Assembly (NCBI GenBank): GCA_009869945.1
Contig: WIXG01000102.1
Location: forward strand, 1-64,000
DNA: 64,000 nt
Source of the DNA: Mesaphorura yosii
Taxonomy: Eukaryota > Arthropoda > Collembola > Poduromorpha > Tullbergiidae
Reading direction: 5' to 3'
Below the pieces are notes generated by a model that did not search any database, had not been told where the DNA came from, and was given only the letters and a program-made list of their open reading frames with translations. Positions 42,007 to 55,200 of this stretch are shown one piece after another. How positions within the stretch are numbered: position 1 is the first letter of the stretch; each line of letters opens with the position of its first letter. The translations under genes and the position numbers were made by a program.

Positions 42007-45000
42007 CTGAAATACAAAGAATGTCCCAATTGATTAGACTGACCAAGGTTTCATGGTTTAGACAACCACATTTAAGGATCGAACGTACAGCACATTGAGG
42101 TTTCTTCACCTTCAAGTGTACAAGCGACATTGTCAAGACGGTGAGCCAAGTGCATCTTTTTACAGTACGGGTCCATTTCCAGGGCTTCAAGTATCTGTTG
42201 AAGAACGATTAAATTCAGAAGTTGTATAGATTTGGCAGGACGTTACTAGCCTTCAATTTTAAAGAAGTACTCACCTGTGTGCTGTATTGTGTCACGTAAA
42301 TGTAGAGCTCCTTCAGTGCGGCGGCATTATCGAAATGTGCCAGGTGAGCCATCGACAACTGCTGCATTGAAGAGTTCATTTCTTGGTCGGAAATGAGTGG
42401 AAGATTTTTGATATCAGCGTAAAACTTCGATACAAGGTTGCGATAATGCGGAATATCTTTAGCGAAGAGGAGTTTGCTGGAGGGTGAGTCTTTTCCCAGT
42501 CGCTGCTCAGATGTCGAGCAGGAGTCCATAAGAGTTTGCATTGCCACACCCAAACTGGCCTCCACTGTTGGAGTTTTCTCGACATCAAATATGAAGTCAG
42601 GGTTCTTGATGAAGTTGATCCAGAATCTTAGGGGATAACTGTTAATAGGAAAAATTGTGTTAGATAAGGAAAATTGTTACATCGCCCGAAGAAATCTGTG
42701 TAATTCAACTTACCTGTTTGATTTCCACGCATGCACCACTTCTGGATCGCTGATGTTATGTCTCCTCGCCGCCTCATCCAGCAAATCAAACAACCACTTG
42801 ACGGCTGGTGGCAGATTTTCATTTGCAACGAAAATCGTTTCAAAGAAGTCGTCCACGAACTTCTGAATCGTCCCCTTGGTCGACAACAATCGGGTGAGAA
42901 AAATCTCAGGAATCGCTTTGTGGATGCGATCAGAGGCCGAAGTTGTGTTGTTGTTGCTCGAACTGCTGCGACCGGAAGTCGTTGTGCTGCCGCTGCTGCC
43001 AACGAGGTGGTCGTCAATAGGCTTCGTAAGATGGTACATTGGTGGGTCATTGGCACTGCTCCCACTTCCTCCGCCATTTCCAACAATGTGGTTGTGACTG
43101 TTGTAGTTGTGATTGTTGTGGTGCAACTGGTGAAAATTCTGCGGGTGTTGGTGGTGATGGCTTGACATTGTACCGCCAGACCCTAGTGTCATGTTGAATC
43201 CATTGTTGCCAGCCATGGGTGACATTCCGCTATTTAAGTAGGCACCGGAGTCTGTTATAAAAATCAGAATATCATGAATTTCGGATCGGAGTTCTCAAAA
43301 ATGTGAAGTTCATAAATCTTACATGTGTGATAATTGCAGGGTTTCTTACAAAACGCGGTATTATTTCCGTATGTATCATTTGGACGAGCGACTAGTGACA
43401 TTACTGCGGTATCTTTCACGCCATAGTGAGCTAATGTGTTGAGTTTTCTCCAGCCATCGATTGTTCGTGTGGTTAAGTCTTCATCCTGAAGCGTTAAATG
43501 ACCTCCGCGACCATGTCTCCATTCTGCGGTAACAAAGAGCCATTAGCCATTGACACTTTGTGCATTGAACCCCGACTTGATTGTTTCAGGTGTGCTTACC
43601 GAGATCGAGGTCATGCACCGAAGGTCTCAGACTAAAATGTGTATTCTTGTAAAGCGCATCAAGTATTTTGGACTTGACCTGACTTATCGTATCACAATCA
43701 AGTACTCGACATTGAATCTTCTCTTCAAGCTCTTCTTGCAGTTGGAAAGTCTGCAAAGACAAATAAAAGATCGTGGCGTCAGTTTGCGTGCTCGAATTAA
43801 GGAAACTAAGAGGCATGATTCAGCCGACAGTCAAATCGCAGTGTTTGTTTCAGTTCGTCAAAATGCTAAGCAAAGCAAATAATGCCAGGAGCAAAAACAG
43901 GCTGGAAATGTGAATCTATTTTCTGACTGAACCTCCACGAAGATCAGAAGTGTCAGTCAGTCTGCTGGAGCCTGGCGCTTGTGGGCAGATTACTGTAGCG
44001 TGGATGGAATGAAATGTAAAAGCGAAAACAAATCTGAACCTTCATCTCATCTCCGGGTATTATTATAATAATATGTTGGGTGACGTGCTCTGCGCTGACT
44101 GCAGACAAGTTGTCTAATCCGTGACGTAGAAATAAGCCAGAACGCACGGCAAGCCAGGGGAAGGCAGGCAAGGGCTGGGCATCGACCCAGAAAGCAATAA
44201 AAGATTACCGGAATGGCAGACATAATAAGAGACGATTGTGGGCACTAGTAACGACACTGGCTTGGGCTTAGGCTAAAGTAAATACACGAACGCGTGCCAC
44301 CGGAGAAATTGGAACAATAAAGGTATACGCTAAAGAGTGGTCTACAATTTACTACCTACTTCGCAAGCAACCAAGCGAAGATTCTCATTTCTCGTATGCT
44401 AATTCGAAGGATCATCAACGCAGTGAAGGAAATGTGAGCCACGTCGCGCCGTCGCCGTGGTAAATCTTTTCCTCTTAACAAGTACCGAAAAGCCTCGTTC
44501 ATCAGCGTATGGAAATTGTAAATAATACCCACGACTCGGCAGAGGCAAGCATTGGCATTAACATCAGCAGCATTGTGAGGGAGAATGGCTTGCGGCGGCG
44601 GCAAGGAGAAAGTAAACGTAAACCCTTTTCGGGAAGCAAGTGGATCAGAGAGAGAAACGTATCCAGAGGCATTGTTAGAGAGGAGACGGAGTGAGAGCAG
44701 ACGTACAATATTTACATTGTTTTAGCAGAAATCACTCATAATGTAAAAAAAGAAACTAATGAGTTTCCTAACACACGGACATCAAATGAGCGGCTCTAAC
44801 CCGTGAAATTCTTGTTGAAGGGATCCGACCGCTTCTACCGTCGGATTAATCTGTGCGAGAGAGAAAATCTCTCACGCACTTCCCTTTCGCCCTGCTGCCA
44901 CGCACTGCGAACGGTGAGATGCACGCTTTCGCTCGTCAATTTTGTAATAATGGTTATGGGGCGATGCGGTGTGGTGGTGGCAAAGCATGATTATATTATT

Positions 45001-48000
45001 AAAATGTATACAAGATGATCACGCTGATGATGATGAAGAAGATGGGAAAATCCGGTTTAAAGGTAAACGCAGAGTTCGGGCCTGGAAAATACCTCGAGAG
45101 AAAGACAAGGCTTTCCTCTCTTCCGTGTTCCTGCTCGACGAGGATCTCTCGTTTGTTCGTCTTCTTGTTTTCATTTCCTGCACTGCACGCACCCTGAGTT
45201 TACATAATCATGGATAAACTGTGTTCGTATAAATTATAATGGTTTCAAAGCGGCTCACAGGTAAAATAAGACAGGCAGCCAGCTCGACATCAGGAAGAGA
45301 ACATGAAAAGTGAGTTCAGTGGTGTGGCCACGGAGAAAGCACGGCAAAGCAGCAGAATGAGGCAGAGAAGGATTAGCTCCTCTCTGTTATCTTAGCCCAC
45401 GCCGGGCCAGACAGCGGACTACATTGTTCGGTGCAACTGGACCAGAATTCTTAAACAAATTCAGTCAAGCAAACAGCCGACCGATCTATCTGCTGCCTCC
45501 GTGCCGAAGATGTTTACTCTACAAACACGAAACACGAATAGTGCAGCCTTCCTTGTTTTAGCGGATGAAATGCAAATGGTTACTGGATCCTGCTTCGACA
45601 TCGGCATCCGAAGTATGTAAGTGGAGCGTTGTGGGCTGCCGGCGCTTTGGCAGCGGAAGACCGGAATCTCCATTCACATCCACTCCGCTCGTCCATGCAT
45701 CACACGATTTATGAATAGAGCCTTTCGGAACACATTCATCATTAAATTTGTATCCCATTCACATTAAACAATACGAGCGCAACTTCACACGGTAAAAGGG
45801 ATTGCCAATGCTCTTGCCACGGACATGGAGCGCGAGATAAGCCCACTGCCAGACAGACATGTAAATACACGCATTAGAATCATTCTAAAACATCATCCTT
45901 TATTAATTACTTAATTAATCAACGCTCATGAGTGCGAGGCAATGAAAGAACAGAGAACACACTCGCAGCGGAAAAGATAAGCGCTCATTCGCCATTTCCA
46001 CGCATGCTTTCCATTAAATCATTCATAATAAGCGTGCAGCTGAACAATGCGTAGGAAGGAAGCGATGGTCAGTCTCTGTGAACTGGAATCATAACCCGGA
46101 AGCAGTGAGCAGTGATGACCGTTGAAAATGACTAATATGGATATTATGCAGAAATAAATGCAATGCATGGAGTTTAAACTTGCTTTCACCCTTCCCACTC
46201 AATTAGCATCATCTGCTACCCAAAGCTGCATGCCGGTCCGAAGATGCGTGGCCCATGCTTCCCGTTATTCGTAATGTTAAGCTCTTGTGTTTTCTGGATT
46301 TTAATCTTCAAATAATAAATGATCTTTGGGTATACAAGTACTAATGTCTTCTTTCCTTCCGTGCGTCTGCCTCCTGTGCCCGTACAATTTCCGACTCGCA
46401 TCTTCATCATCCAAACCAAGCACCAGAACAGAGCAAAACCAGGCAGAACTGCCACAATGTAGATTTATTCGGGTTGAGAGCAATCTATTACGGGCTTTGA
46501 AAAGTAGACAGCCACGCAGTGCATGAATCCGCACGGCAAGGAGAAGGTATTAAAATATCATGGATTAATTTCCTTGCATACTGAAACTAATTGCTTTCTT
46601 TGATTAGAGACTTCACGCGGAGTAGAAAGAGATTAGCAAACAGAAGAAACAAACACGGACGAGCTGCAAAAATTTATTCTGCTTCTTGAAGAAGAGCTGC
46701 CCGGACTGTGGAACGAATGCCGTTATAATTGATTGAAATAAATGAATGACTAAGGGCCGAAGACACCACGCCATGCCATCATCGTTTCTCGTTTAATGCC
46801 GCGTGTATGAATAAATTTGAGTGAAAGCGAAAGCGGTAAGAAGGGCATTGTCCTACTGGGATGAGTTCACCTTTCGTCTAATTGTCATAAAATTGTCATT
46901 CTTCTATAACGAACGTCAAAGTGATTCCGTAAATGGTACCTACCTGGTACGATTGATATGGAATCTTTTCGTAGTAAGGATCTTCCTGGACGAGATGAAT
47001 AGTCTGCAAACAAAAGAAAAGCGCCACCAATTTGAGTAGTTTCGTGTGACAGCCACCTGTGAAATTTTCGTGCTTACTGCAATTAACTTACCACAACTGA
47101 ATGCTCGATGGGCTCACGTAGCAGTCTTTCTTCTGAGAGTGAGTAGCGCGCGTCGTACGTTAAGGCATCGACGGGTCCCTTCTCGATCTGATACTTAATG
47201 GCTTTGAAGAGAAGGAAGAGCGACGGCCCCACCGTGTCCTTAAGATAATTGTACAGACAGAGAGCCATCCAATTGGACAGCATCTTCTCGACCACCGTCT
47301 CTGTGCGGCGCAACATCAGCTGCGGATGCTTCGTGCCAACGGACTTGTTGATCAGGCGATGGAGCAGCGACTGGAGGATGTCTGTCGAGTACTCCATCTT
47401 GCCCATCAGGATCACCATTACCAACGAGGCGACGTTGACTCTGCAAAGCAATTGACAGAAATTCATGAGTGGATATTCAGAGCAGCTTGACGGTAAGTAT
47501 TCTGTTGTCACGACTTACTTATCACGGAGCTTGAACCCACGCTGACATTCCAGGGTCTCGATGAAAGTGAGCAAAAAGTACTTATTGTTAAGCAGCAACT
47601 CAAATTGACCCATGGCCGCATCGTAGTTTGTGGTTGGTCCGCTCATTCGGATCTGGAAAGAACATTAGAGAACAACATTTAGCGCCCTGAATGTAATTGC
47701 AGTTTGGAAACAGTTCCCTTCATTTCGGAAGCGAGCAAGATGCAAGTGTACGAAATGAAAAATGATTCAATTTAGAATTGGACATTTTCTCTCGCATGTA
47801 CGATTCATGTAAAGTAGTGACTGTGTACACATTACAAAACTTTTTCGTGTTGTTCGCCGGTTCCCGGTTGAAGAGTCCATTCATTCTCTCCGTACTCAAA
47901 CAGTTTGCAGCGGTGTGGTGTGTACGAAGAAAGTTTATGATGAAGAATGTCGAGATGGAAAGAAAGGGACACGGACACGGAACGAAGCGCGACACAAGAC

Positions 48001-51000
48001 AAGATGGATGGACAAGTTGCGAGAAAATCCCAAAAGATTTGCCTAGACAAACTCTTATCATCTTGTCCATTTTCGACCAACTCGTCTCCCTCGCTATCGC
48101 TCTGCGAAACATATTTTAGTCCTAGTTTCCTCGCGCTCTCGCTCTTGAATCCGAGTACACACTCAGAAATCATTATAATAACAAAGTTGAAGAGCGGAGT
48201 ATGAAAAGATTGGATTTTTGCCCTTTTGGTTGCTTCCTCTGATTTTCAATGCTTTTGGAAGAAATAAGAGACTAAAGAAAAGCTTGCGGTTGGCAAAGCA
48301 ATCAACTCGACTTGCCTTTGGGTCCTTCAGAATTGGATGCTCGGTCACTCCGGGAAAGAACACCTTCATGACATAGCTGCGATGGTCAAGAGTGGGAATC
48401 GCTGACGCGCCCAAATCCGCTGTCAAGTCCCTCATGTCAGTCTGGAGCTCGGCGAAAGCTGTGGACAAATTATAGCGAATTTTAGGTAAAGTACTTTTAA
48501 AAGCATGATCACATTCATTGTAATGGAATCGTTATTCACCTTGTTTGCACTCGGAGCGAACATTGCTCTCGAGCGTGTCCATTTGAATCTGAATGCGTTT
48601 GTACTCTCTTTCAGCCTGCGTGGACTTTCTCCTGTAAATGAGGACCACGATTCCAAAGAGTATCACAAGAATGGTTGCTGAGCCGCCAGCCAGCCAGTAA
48701 GCTTCGGCAGGGAAGATGCTGGTCTTCATGAGCTCGTACTGCAGGTAGCCGACTTGGAAGCGGAGGAACTGGCCAATGCGAACGGTGACCATTGGCAGAC
48801 CACGCTCGTTGTCATTCCCAGGCGGCTGAAGTTCAGGCGGAGTGCAAACGAGTTGAGTTTGAGCGAGTGAAGTCACGTTGCACTTTTGTGACCCAATCAG
48901 TACTGACACATCAGTCTCATCGCTAGCGTCGTTCAAGTGCTCGCCTTCAATGACGAGTGTGTCGCCCTTGTATAGTTTGAGGCCATTGGGGAAGGGAATC
49001 ACACCAGGGTCCTCGACGTACACAATTTGGGCCTTGTCCTGAGGCAGTGAATTGTGAAGGCGCAGGACGGACTTGACATTGTCCATGATGAACCCAATTG
49101 GCTTGACAGTCTCGTGTGTATTGCCCAGTGTGGCTCCGCTCCCGGCACCTCCAGACAGGCTCGGCGTCATCGGGTTACGCGCGATACGTCGCCCCCCTCC
49201 CTCTTTCCCTTCCCGACTATTTGTCCTCTTTCTGCTGGCGCTGAATGCAGGGGCGGTAATTGACCGGCGCTCAAAGTCGATATTGATCGGCGGTGACGGA
49301 CACTCCATTTGTGTAGGGTTGATCACAGTACAAACCTGAGATAGAAAATTCAAGTGTGCACGTGGATTATGATTTTATTAATTGAAGGAATATTTCATAA
49401 AAGGATTTCCAGCCTGAATCCGACATTATTAATTGCATCTTGCACCACTCTGCGAGCCGTGCATTGTGCCTTCACTCTGTGAGTAATGAGGAGGTTCACA
49501 CTAGGGACAGTGGCGTGTAAATCCAGACCTGGTGCAGTTGGACTCAGCCGGTACATTATAAATGTACTTGCATCACCATGAATTATTAGGCAGGATCAAC
49601 TTGTCTTTCACGTTACAGAGTGCCGCTTTCCGTATGCAGCGCGGAAAAGCGAGGAAGAGAACTGGGTTTCGACCAAAATGCACAGCAAAATTAATGCTAA
49701 TGGATAGCGGAGTCCAAAATTCGAGACAAAACTACATTCGGAACTAACGCAGACCAGTCATGCTGGCAATTTTGGAAATTCTTCAGTAAATAACCTTTCA
49801 TTTGACGCACTTACTCAGCGCCAGAAAAATTATTGTCGGCAGTGACGCAAGGAAGACACTTTTGGAAATAATGTCATATTGCTACGTTATTATTGCGTCG
49901 TTTCATTCACGCCTCGCGGTACAAAGCATACTCGTTTAGTTGTAAGTCCATCTTACACGTAGACAAATTGTTTTCTTTTAGTTCAAGATGCACGAGTCGG
50001 GATGCGGCGCGTCAAGGTAAAGGAAAAAGCGCAACAGACATGAAAGAAAAGTTTATCCCTCCGATAAATAATCACAAACACAAGCGACAGAGATGAACTC
50101 ACAATTTCCACGCTTTTCTTCTCCACACTCGAGTCATTGTGAAATAATAATTGCAATGACATCAAATGAAAAGTGTCAAACGCAAAAAATGCTGGCACGA
50201 CGTGCGAGTGATGACAGTTTTACAATAATGATCTCTTGAACCCAAATCCAAAGTCTTGGCTCGAGTTTTTTTTACTCCCTTCTGTCAGGAAGCGCACATG
50301 CTCAAGAATCAATTGTGTCTAATTGGGTCTCCTGAGAAAAGCGTCCCAAGTAAAGTTACACGAATGAAGCGCTGGCTAAGCTAAACAGTACTGATAGTCG
50401 ATGCTTCCGCCTTGGCTTACCGTGCGATTAATGATGACGTCGCCTGGCTGATCAGCGTACACAACCATTTCCGGACTTTGGATGGAGTCCAGGTTGGTCC
50501 CATGCACGGTAATCATTCGGCCGCCGGAAACGAAGCTTTTGAGGGGCTTCAGTTCCACAATGGTCGGGTCATTGAGGTAGTGGAAGAGTGGCTCCATTTC
50601 ATCGTCCATCTGATTGTCTGCGTCATCGGAATCGTCTTCGTCGTCTTCATCGCCGCGATGTAAACCCTTGCGATGGTTGTGCTTGGATTGTTTCATTTTG
50701 ACTGGTAGTGATGACCCAAGCACTCGCACCGCATCGTCAATGTTCACTTGAATCCGGTCGACCGTTTCGTTCGACGCGGCCTCAGACGTGGTGCAAGTGA
50801 TTCGCGTGCTAGACGAATGGCTCGTGTTGACATGGCACGGATAGTCCTTGAGGAGTACACGAACTGACGAGCCAATGTTGAGGTGCGAGCCTTTGATGGT
50901 AAGCTGGGTGCCTCCGGACCGCGGTCCTTTGTTGGGCGTCACCTCGCGTACGCGAATATTCTGCAAACAAAATGCATACTAGTAAGAAAATTCTTAACGA

Positions 51001-52217
51001 TCTAAGAACCCGTCATTTTTCTCTAATCCTCAGTCTCCAAAGACCGACCGACCATTTAGGCTGACTTCGCGCACTCAGTCCACTAAACTTCACATATTGT
51101 GCTCGTGTACTGACGTGAGTTGAGGCAGACTGGAAATATCAAACCTGCCTTTCATGTCCTTTCTCGAATAGCGAAGAAAATACAAAGTATAGAAATAAGT
51201 CACACATTCACTTCAACAGCTGGGATAACAAGTCGAGCTAAGCCTTTCCCGTTTCTTTTCCTTTTCAGAGAAACTGAAAGGAAAAAGCGGATGGTAGTTA
51301 AAGTGGTCAACTAAAAGTCTTTATAAAAAGGTTAGTTCAAAAGAAACGTGAAATGATGACACGGCTGTCGGACGACGGACAAAGGCAAAGGTCTTGAAGT
51401 AAAAGTCAATCGTAAATAGCAAATCTTCATTTTCCTTTCTCAAAACGGGCAAAACGCCTCCTTCTTCGCCTCGCCGAGTGCCTCTGATTCTTATGATCGC
51501 AATCACCATCACCGTAAGACGGTGGCACATGATACTAGTCAACTGAAAGGAAGTCAATTGCTTTCTTGCAGAAAGAAAGAACATCGAAGTGAAGAGAAAG
51601 GTCTTCTGGTTTGTGATTCCATTACTTTTAGCGCATTATCATTAGCCATAGCCAAGAAACATTCCAGCTCTTACTTTACGTTATTTTCATTGTCATTCAC
51701 ACCGTTTACTATTCCGTCAACATGACGCTCATTGCCAATTCTTCATACATGTCAGTGTAGGAGAAACGGTGGCCGGTTAGTCTGCGTGTCAATGGAGCCA
51801 GTGACCTAATTAACGGGAGCACCGAATGGTGGATGTCGCACGAAAATGCTCAAACGCTGCATTAAACGTGCCCGAATGACTTACTTTGTAACTGAATCGG
51901 ACGGACGAATTTGTGTAGCCAACCGCGTTCCCAACTTGAATCGTGCTCTCAAGTTCCTTATCCACAGCACCAGTTCGACAAACAATGCGAACGGAAACCT
52001 GTGACAAAATGCGTACGAATATATGAAATCGCATCACCTAACATTTTGGACATGATCCTTCCGACCTTTGAGCCCAACTTACCTGGTAATTAACCAGTTG
52101 ACAAGGCACGTGTCCAATGTGAATTTTATCACGAACGTCTTCTTGCTTCAGACCCAAATCTGACCCTTCAATGACCACAAGCGTGCCGCCCTCAATTGGA
52201 CCACTCAATGGCTTTAT
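41561..52217 (-). CDS. Plexin A, 3' part of the gene (IPT repeats to C-terminus)
   Basis: Plexins are semaphorin receptors; the cytoplasmic part is a split GAP for Rap-type GTPases with a Rho-binding domain inserted. Exons in the window: 52217-52083, 51998-51885, 50960-50421, 49335-48540, 48458-48316, 47652-47519, 47440-47092, 47003-46944, 43750-43600, 43523-43323, 43251-42714, 42638-42275, 42194-42110 and 42006-41561, giving 1351 residues. IPT repeats begin [12 protein letters not shown] and [12 protein letters not shown]. The membrane helix is [23 protein letters not shown] motifs include [12 protein letters not shown] and [14 protein letters not shown], with both arginine-finger arginines kept, and [32 protein letters not shown] with [14 protein letters not shown] marks the Rho-binding region. 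The sema and PSI domains are not in the window. Inserts: an Arg/Ser/Gly-rich stretch and an acidic stretch in the ectodomain, and a His/Asn/Ser-rich stretch in the GAP region. Intron 48315-47653 has a GC donor. Confidence 0.93.
43751..46943 (-). other. Plexin intron of 3.2 kb
   Basis: The region lies between the 60-nt exon and the exon starting TFQLQEEL. No other plexin exon was recognised. It is rich in short AT-rich words, including a TTAATTA cluster near 45900-45920, and in GA- or CT-biased stretches. Open frames on the plus strand lack recognisable domains. Confidence 0.5.
46944..47003 (-). CDS. Plexin 60-nt tyrosine-rich in-frame exon
   Basis: A TTTGCAG acceptor and a GTAGGT donor bound exactly 60 nt, phase 0 at both sides, coding for [20 protein letters not shown]. 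The exon lies between the exon ending EHSVV and the distant exon starting [11 protein letters not shown]. Those two are also in phase with each other, so this exon can be included or skipped without a frame change. It contains four tyrosines in 20 residues. Confidence 0.6.
49336..50420 (-). other. Plexin intron of 1.1 kb
   Basis: This is a stopped non-coding interval between the IPT exon ending VIINRT and the exon beginning VCTVINPTQ. No gene is seen on either strand. Confidence 0.55.
50961..51884 (-). other. Plexin intron of 0.9 kb
   Basis: This interval lies between the exon ending RFSYK and the exon beginning [10 protein letters not shown]. No additional coding exon is recognised. Confidence 0.55.
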
Positions 52218-55200
52218 CTGCAAATTAATAATTAATACTTATGAGAAAAGAGTAAGTCAGACATTTAGACATTTCAAGATCCAACTGAAGATAGATTTTA
52301 CGCTGTCACATATACTTTTGGCACAATTATTACATTATAGCCTTCATTTTCAGCCAGTAAATAAATATGCGGCTTTCCTTCCTAGCGCACATTCATTAAG
52401 TTTGGGGTTCAGTTCATGGCCTTTTGATAAGATTCGCATGCACAGGACAAAATTTCATTTAGCCTGTGAGAATGACTTCTCAAAATGGCAACAAAAGCAG
52501 TGCAATTCGAGTGATAAGATAAGGTGATTCTTGACGAGTGGAAACGCGAAAGTAACTGAATCAAGTTTATTTAACACGGCAAGTGACCGTACGAGCTCAC
52601 ACTGAACGTGAGCGTGCAATCATCGTAATGCTTTTCTTATCGAAGAAATATTGTCTAGTGGTGCACACACGAAACGCACACTGCTTTCTTTTTTTACACT
52701 ACCGTGCATGCGGGTTTTGTGACTGATAAGAGAGAAAGTTCAATGCGAGCGCATGCTAGCAAGTTTTGTTATGGTACGTGTCAGACATTTTTCTCTCACT
52801 CTTAAATCAAAGAAAAGTCCACAGCAACGTGCAGGCCTGTGAGACGGTACTGCAGTCAGTAAATCTTTTTTGCATGTACATTTTTGCTTCAATGAGCTGT
52901 GAAAGAATCGATTTCTTTCCCAATGCCATTGCCTATTGCATTGCAATTGTGAGTTCACCTCGTAAAATGGCGGTGCTGCTAAGTAAGTGATTACGAGTGT
53001 TTATGTGGTTTTTAAGAGAAATCAAATGTTTATGCTTAATCCTGCGTGGAGCTGGTCACTCGTGGAGAATTGCAATCACCAAAGTCAATGAGAATGGGAA
53101 ACTGACTCCGATCTCTGACTGAACTCAAAATGTCACCGGGCAGAGGAAAAGTGATTACGAAGAGTGACACAAAGATGTAATAAAAGCCAGTGGCACGTTC
53201 CAAGTCACAAGATTCGCGTCATAAACGGGAGCAGGTGAAAGGTGGCGGCGAAGGAAAGGATTTACGCACTTCATTTATTAAATTTCACTCGTGAGTGATC
53301 ATCGTAAGCGTAATCTTGGAATTGAGGTTAACAGCACATTCACTCGACTGAAATGGAAGCAAGAGAATGAGAACGTGAGATAAAACTGAACTCTGCGCTG
53401 CGGGGCAGCTCCGAAAGGATTTAATCACATTCACCTCGGTATGGATCCAGAAATCCATCACGTGTCGCTTCAAGTAGGAAATGAAGAAGCGGCAGCGGGT
53501 TTAATTTCTATCCGAGTTTAGCATCATTGGAGAGAAATGCCACAGCGTGATTTAAGATGCAATGCAAATGTATGAATCATGTTTTCATTATGCTAATGCT
53601 CCTCAACTACAAAATCGTACCCGAACACAGCGTTTGGTAAACAGTGTGGTTGATGCCTCAACTTTTATTGCTAATTCATCACCAGATTCTTTATCCTTTC
53701 GGTCTTGAACTCGCCGCTCAGCATACTAAACTCGGCGCAGGTTGAAACCAGAGATTTTGTAATTACTTTATGATACGAGTCAGTGGAACGGCACTAAAGA
53801 AAATATTCCGGTACCGTCTATACAAGCCATTTTACGGCGCAGGCGGACAGGCTTTCACTTCCTTCTTAAATTGCTTTACGAGTTGGGCTCCGGGCTTGCT
53901 TCATCAATCAACTTTCACCACGACGAGAAACGTTACTGCCACTGCCTAGCTCACATCATCTTCTGTGCTTCGCACACGGAGTAAGATGTTACTTTCCCCT
54001 TCAGTATAATCAGGCCGTACATTAAACATGATTATTCTTCAATCATAGCAATGGCGATGGTAAAAGTTTTTCACATATTCATCAAGCTAGTATTTAGCAA
54101 CAAGACTACGAAGACACGGCAAACGATGATGATGATGACTGATTAACTTCCTTTATGCAAGCGGTAATCTCTCACATGATGACTTAATGGTATACCATAC
54201 CACCGCCGCAGTATTTCAGTTCTTAGTACTCATTTCACTTCAGCAGCGTACGGCCACTCTTAATCTTCCATCTGTCTGCCTAGCTCGGGCTCTCGCACTC
54301 GCCCCACACGGCATGTTATACGGATGGAACGTCGGAAGTGGGTATAGTCTAATGAGATTCATTTCTTTTCATTAAGGGTCCCCGAACGGTAACAAGACGT
54401 AACAGCCACCAAATCCATACATGTGAGGGCGACGCAAGAGTATCAATAATGAAATGGAAACCGGCAATTATTATTGCTCAAACATACGCCCATCGTGCAG
54501 CGTGGTCCTGGGCTGTATGCCCAACGCAGCGCCGCAACTGCCGGTCGCGTTCTCGTGTGATGGATGAACGGATACAATTAAAGTTTCCGTTACATTTTCA
54601 ATCTTTTCCATTGTGCACGGTCAGAAATTATTTCTACTGGGTAACCTGGCCCGATGGTCATTGAAATATGAGTCAGGAAGCCGGTGTTCAGTGGCACCAA
54701 AACAAATTCAATTCCCTGCAATTGCTAATTGAATTCGGTAACAAATGGAAGCATAAATTTGAATTAATGCTCGACAGCCGTAACGAAAGTTCATTTACTT
54801 CGGACGGCGGCTCGGTTCCTTGACTACCTGCGACTAATTCGTTCGTGATTCAATTTCTGGCCCAGATTACTGGAATAACGCTGGTCGTGCTCTCAGCACA
54901 CGCAAAGACTCCCTTTGAAAGTTGAGCTGTGCCGTACCACTTTTAAAGCAAATATTTTTGATAACTTTCTACTTTGACAAGATTGTACAACTTTCCAAAT
55001 CTTATTTGATTCTGTATGGTGGGTTGGTGAAGTTACGCGGGTCGCCGTGGATCCTTCCGTCTTCTCCCGTTAACAACTTACTTGAATAAATTGGTTCAGT
55101 CAGTTTCTCGTGTATCATTATATTTCTTCATTGTGCGGTGGCGAGCACGGTTCGTATGCTTACAATTTTAAATAACAAAAAGAAAGATTTTGTTTATGTT

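Noticed and set aside
50620..50660. An RGD tripeptide in the plexin ectodomain insertion.
   Set aside because: It occurs at the start of an acidic low-complexity run, so an integrin-binding role cannot be supported from sequence alone.
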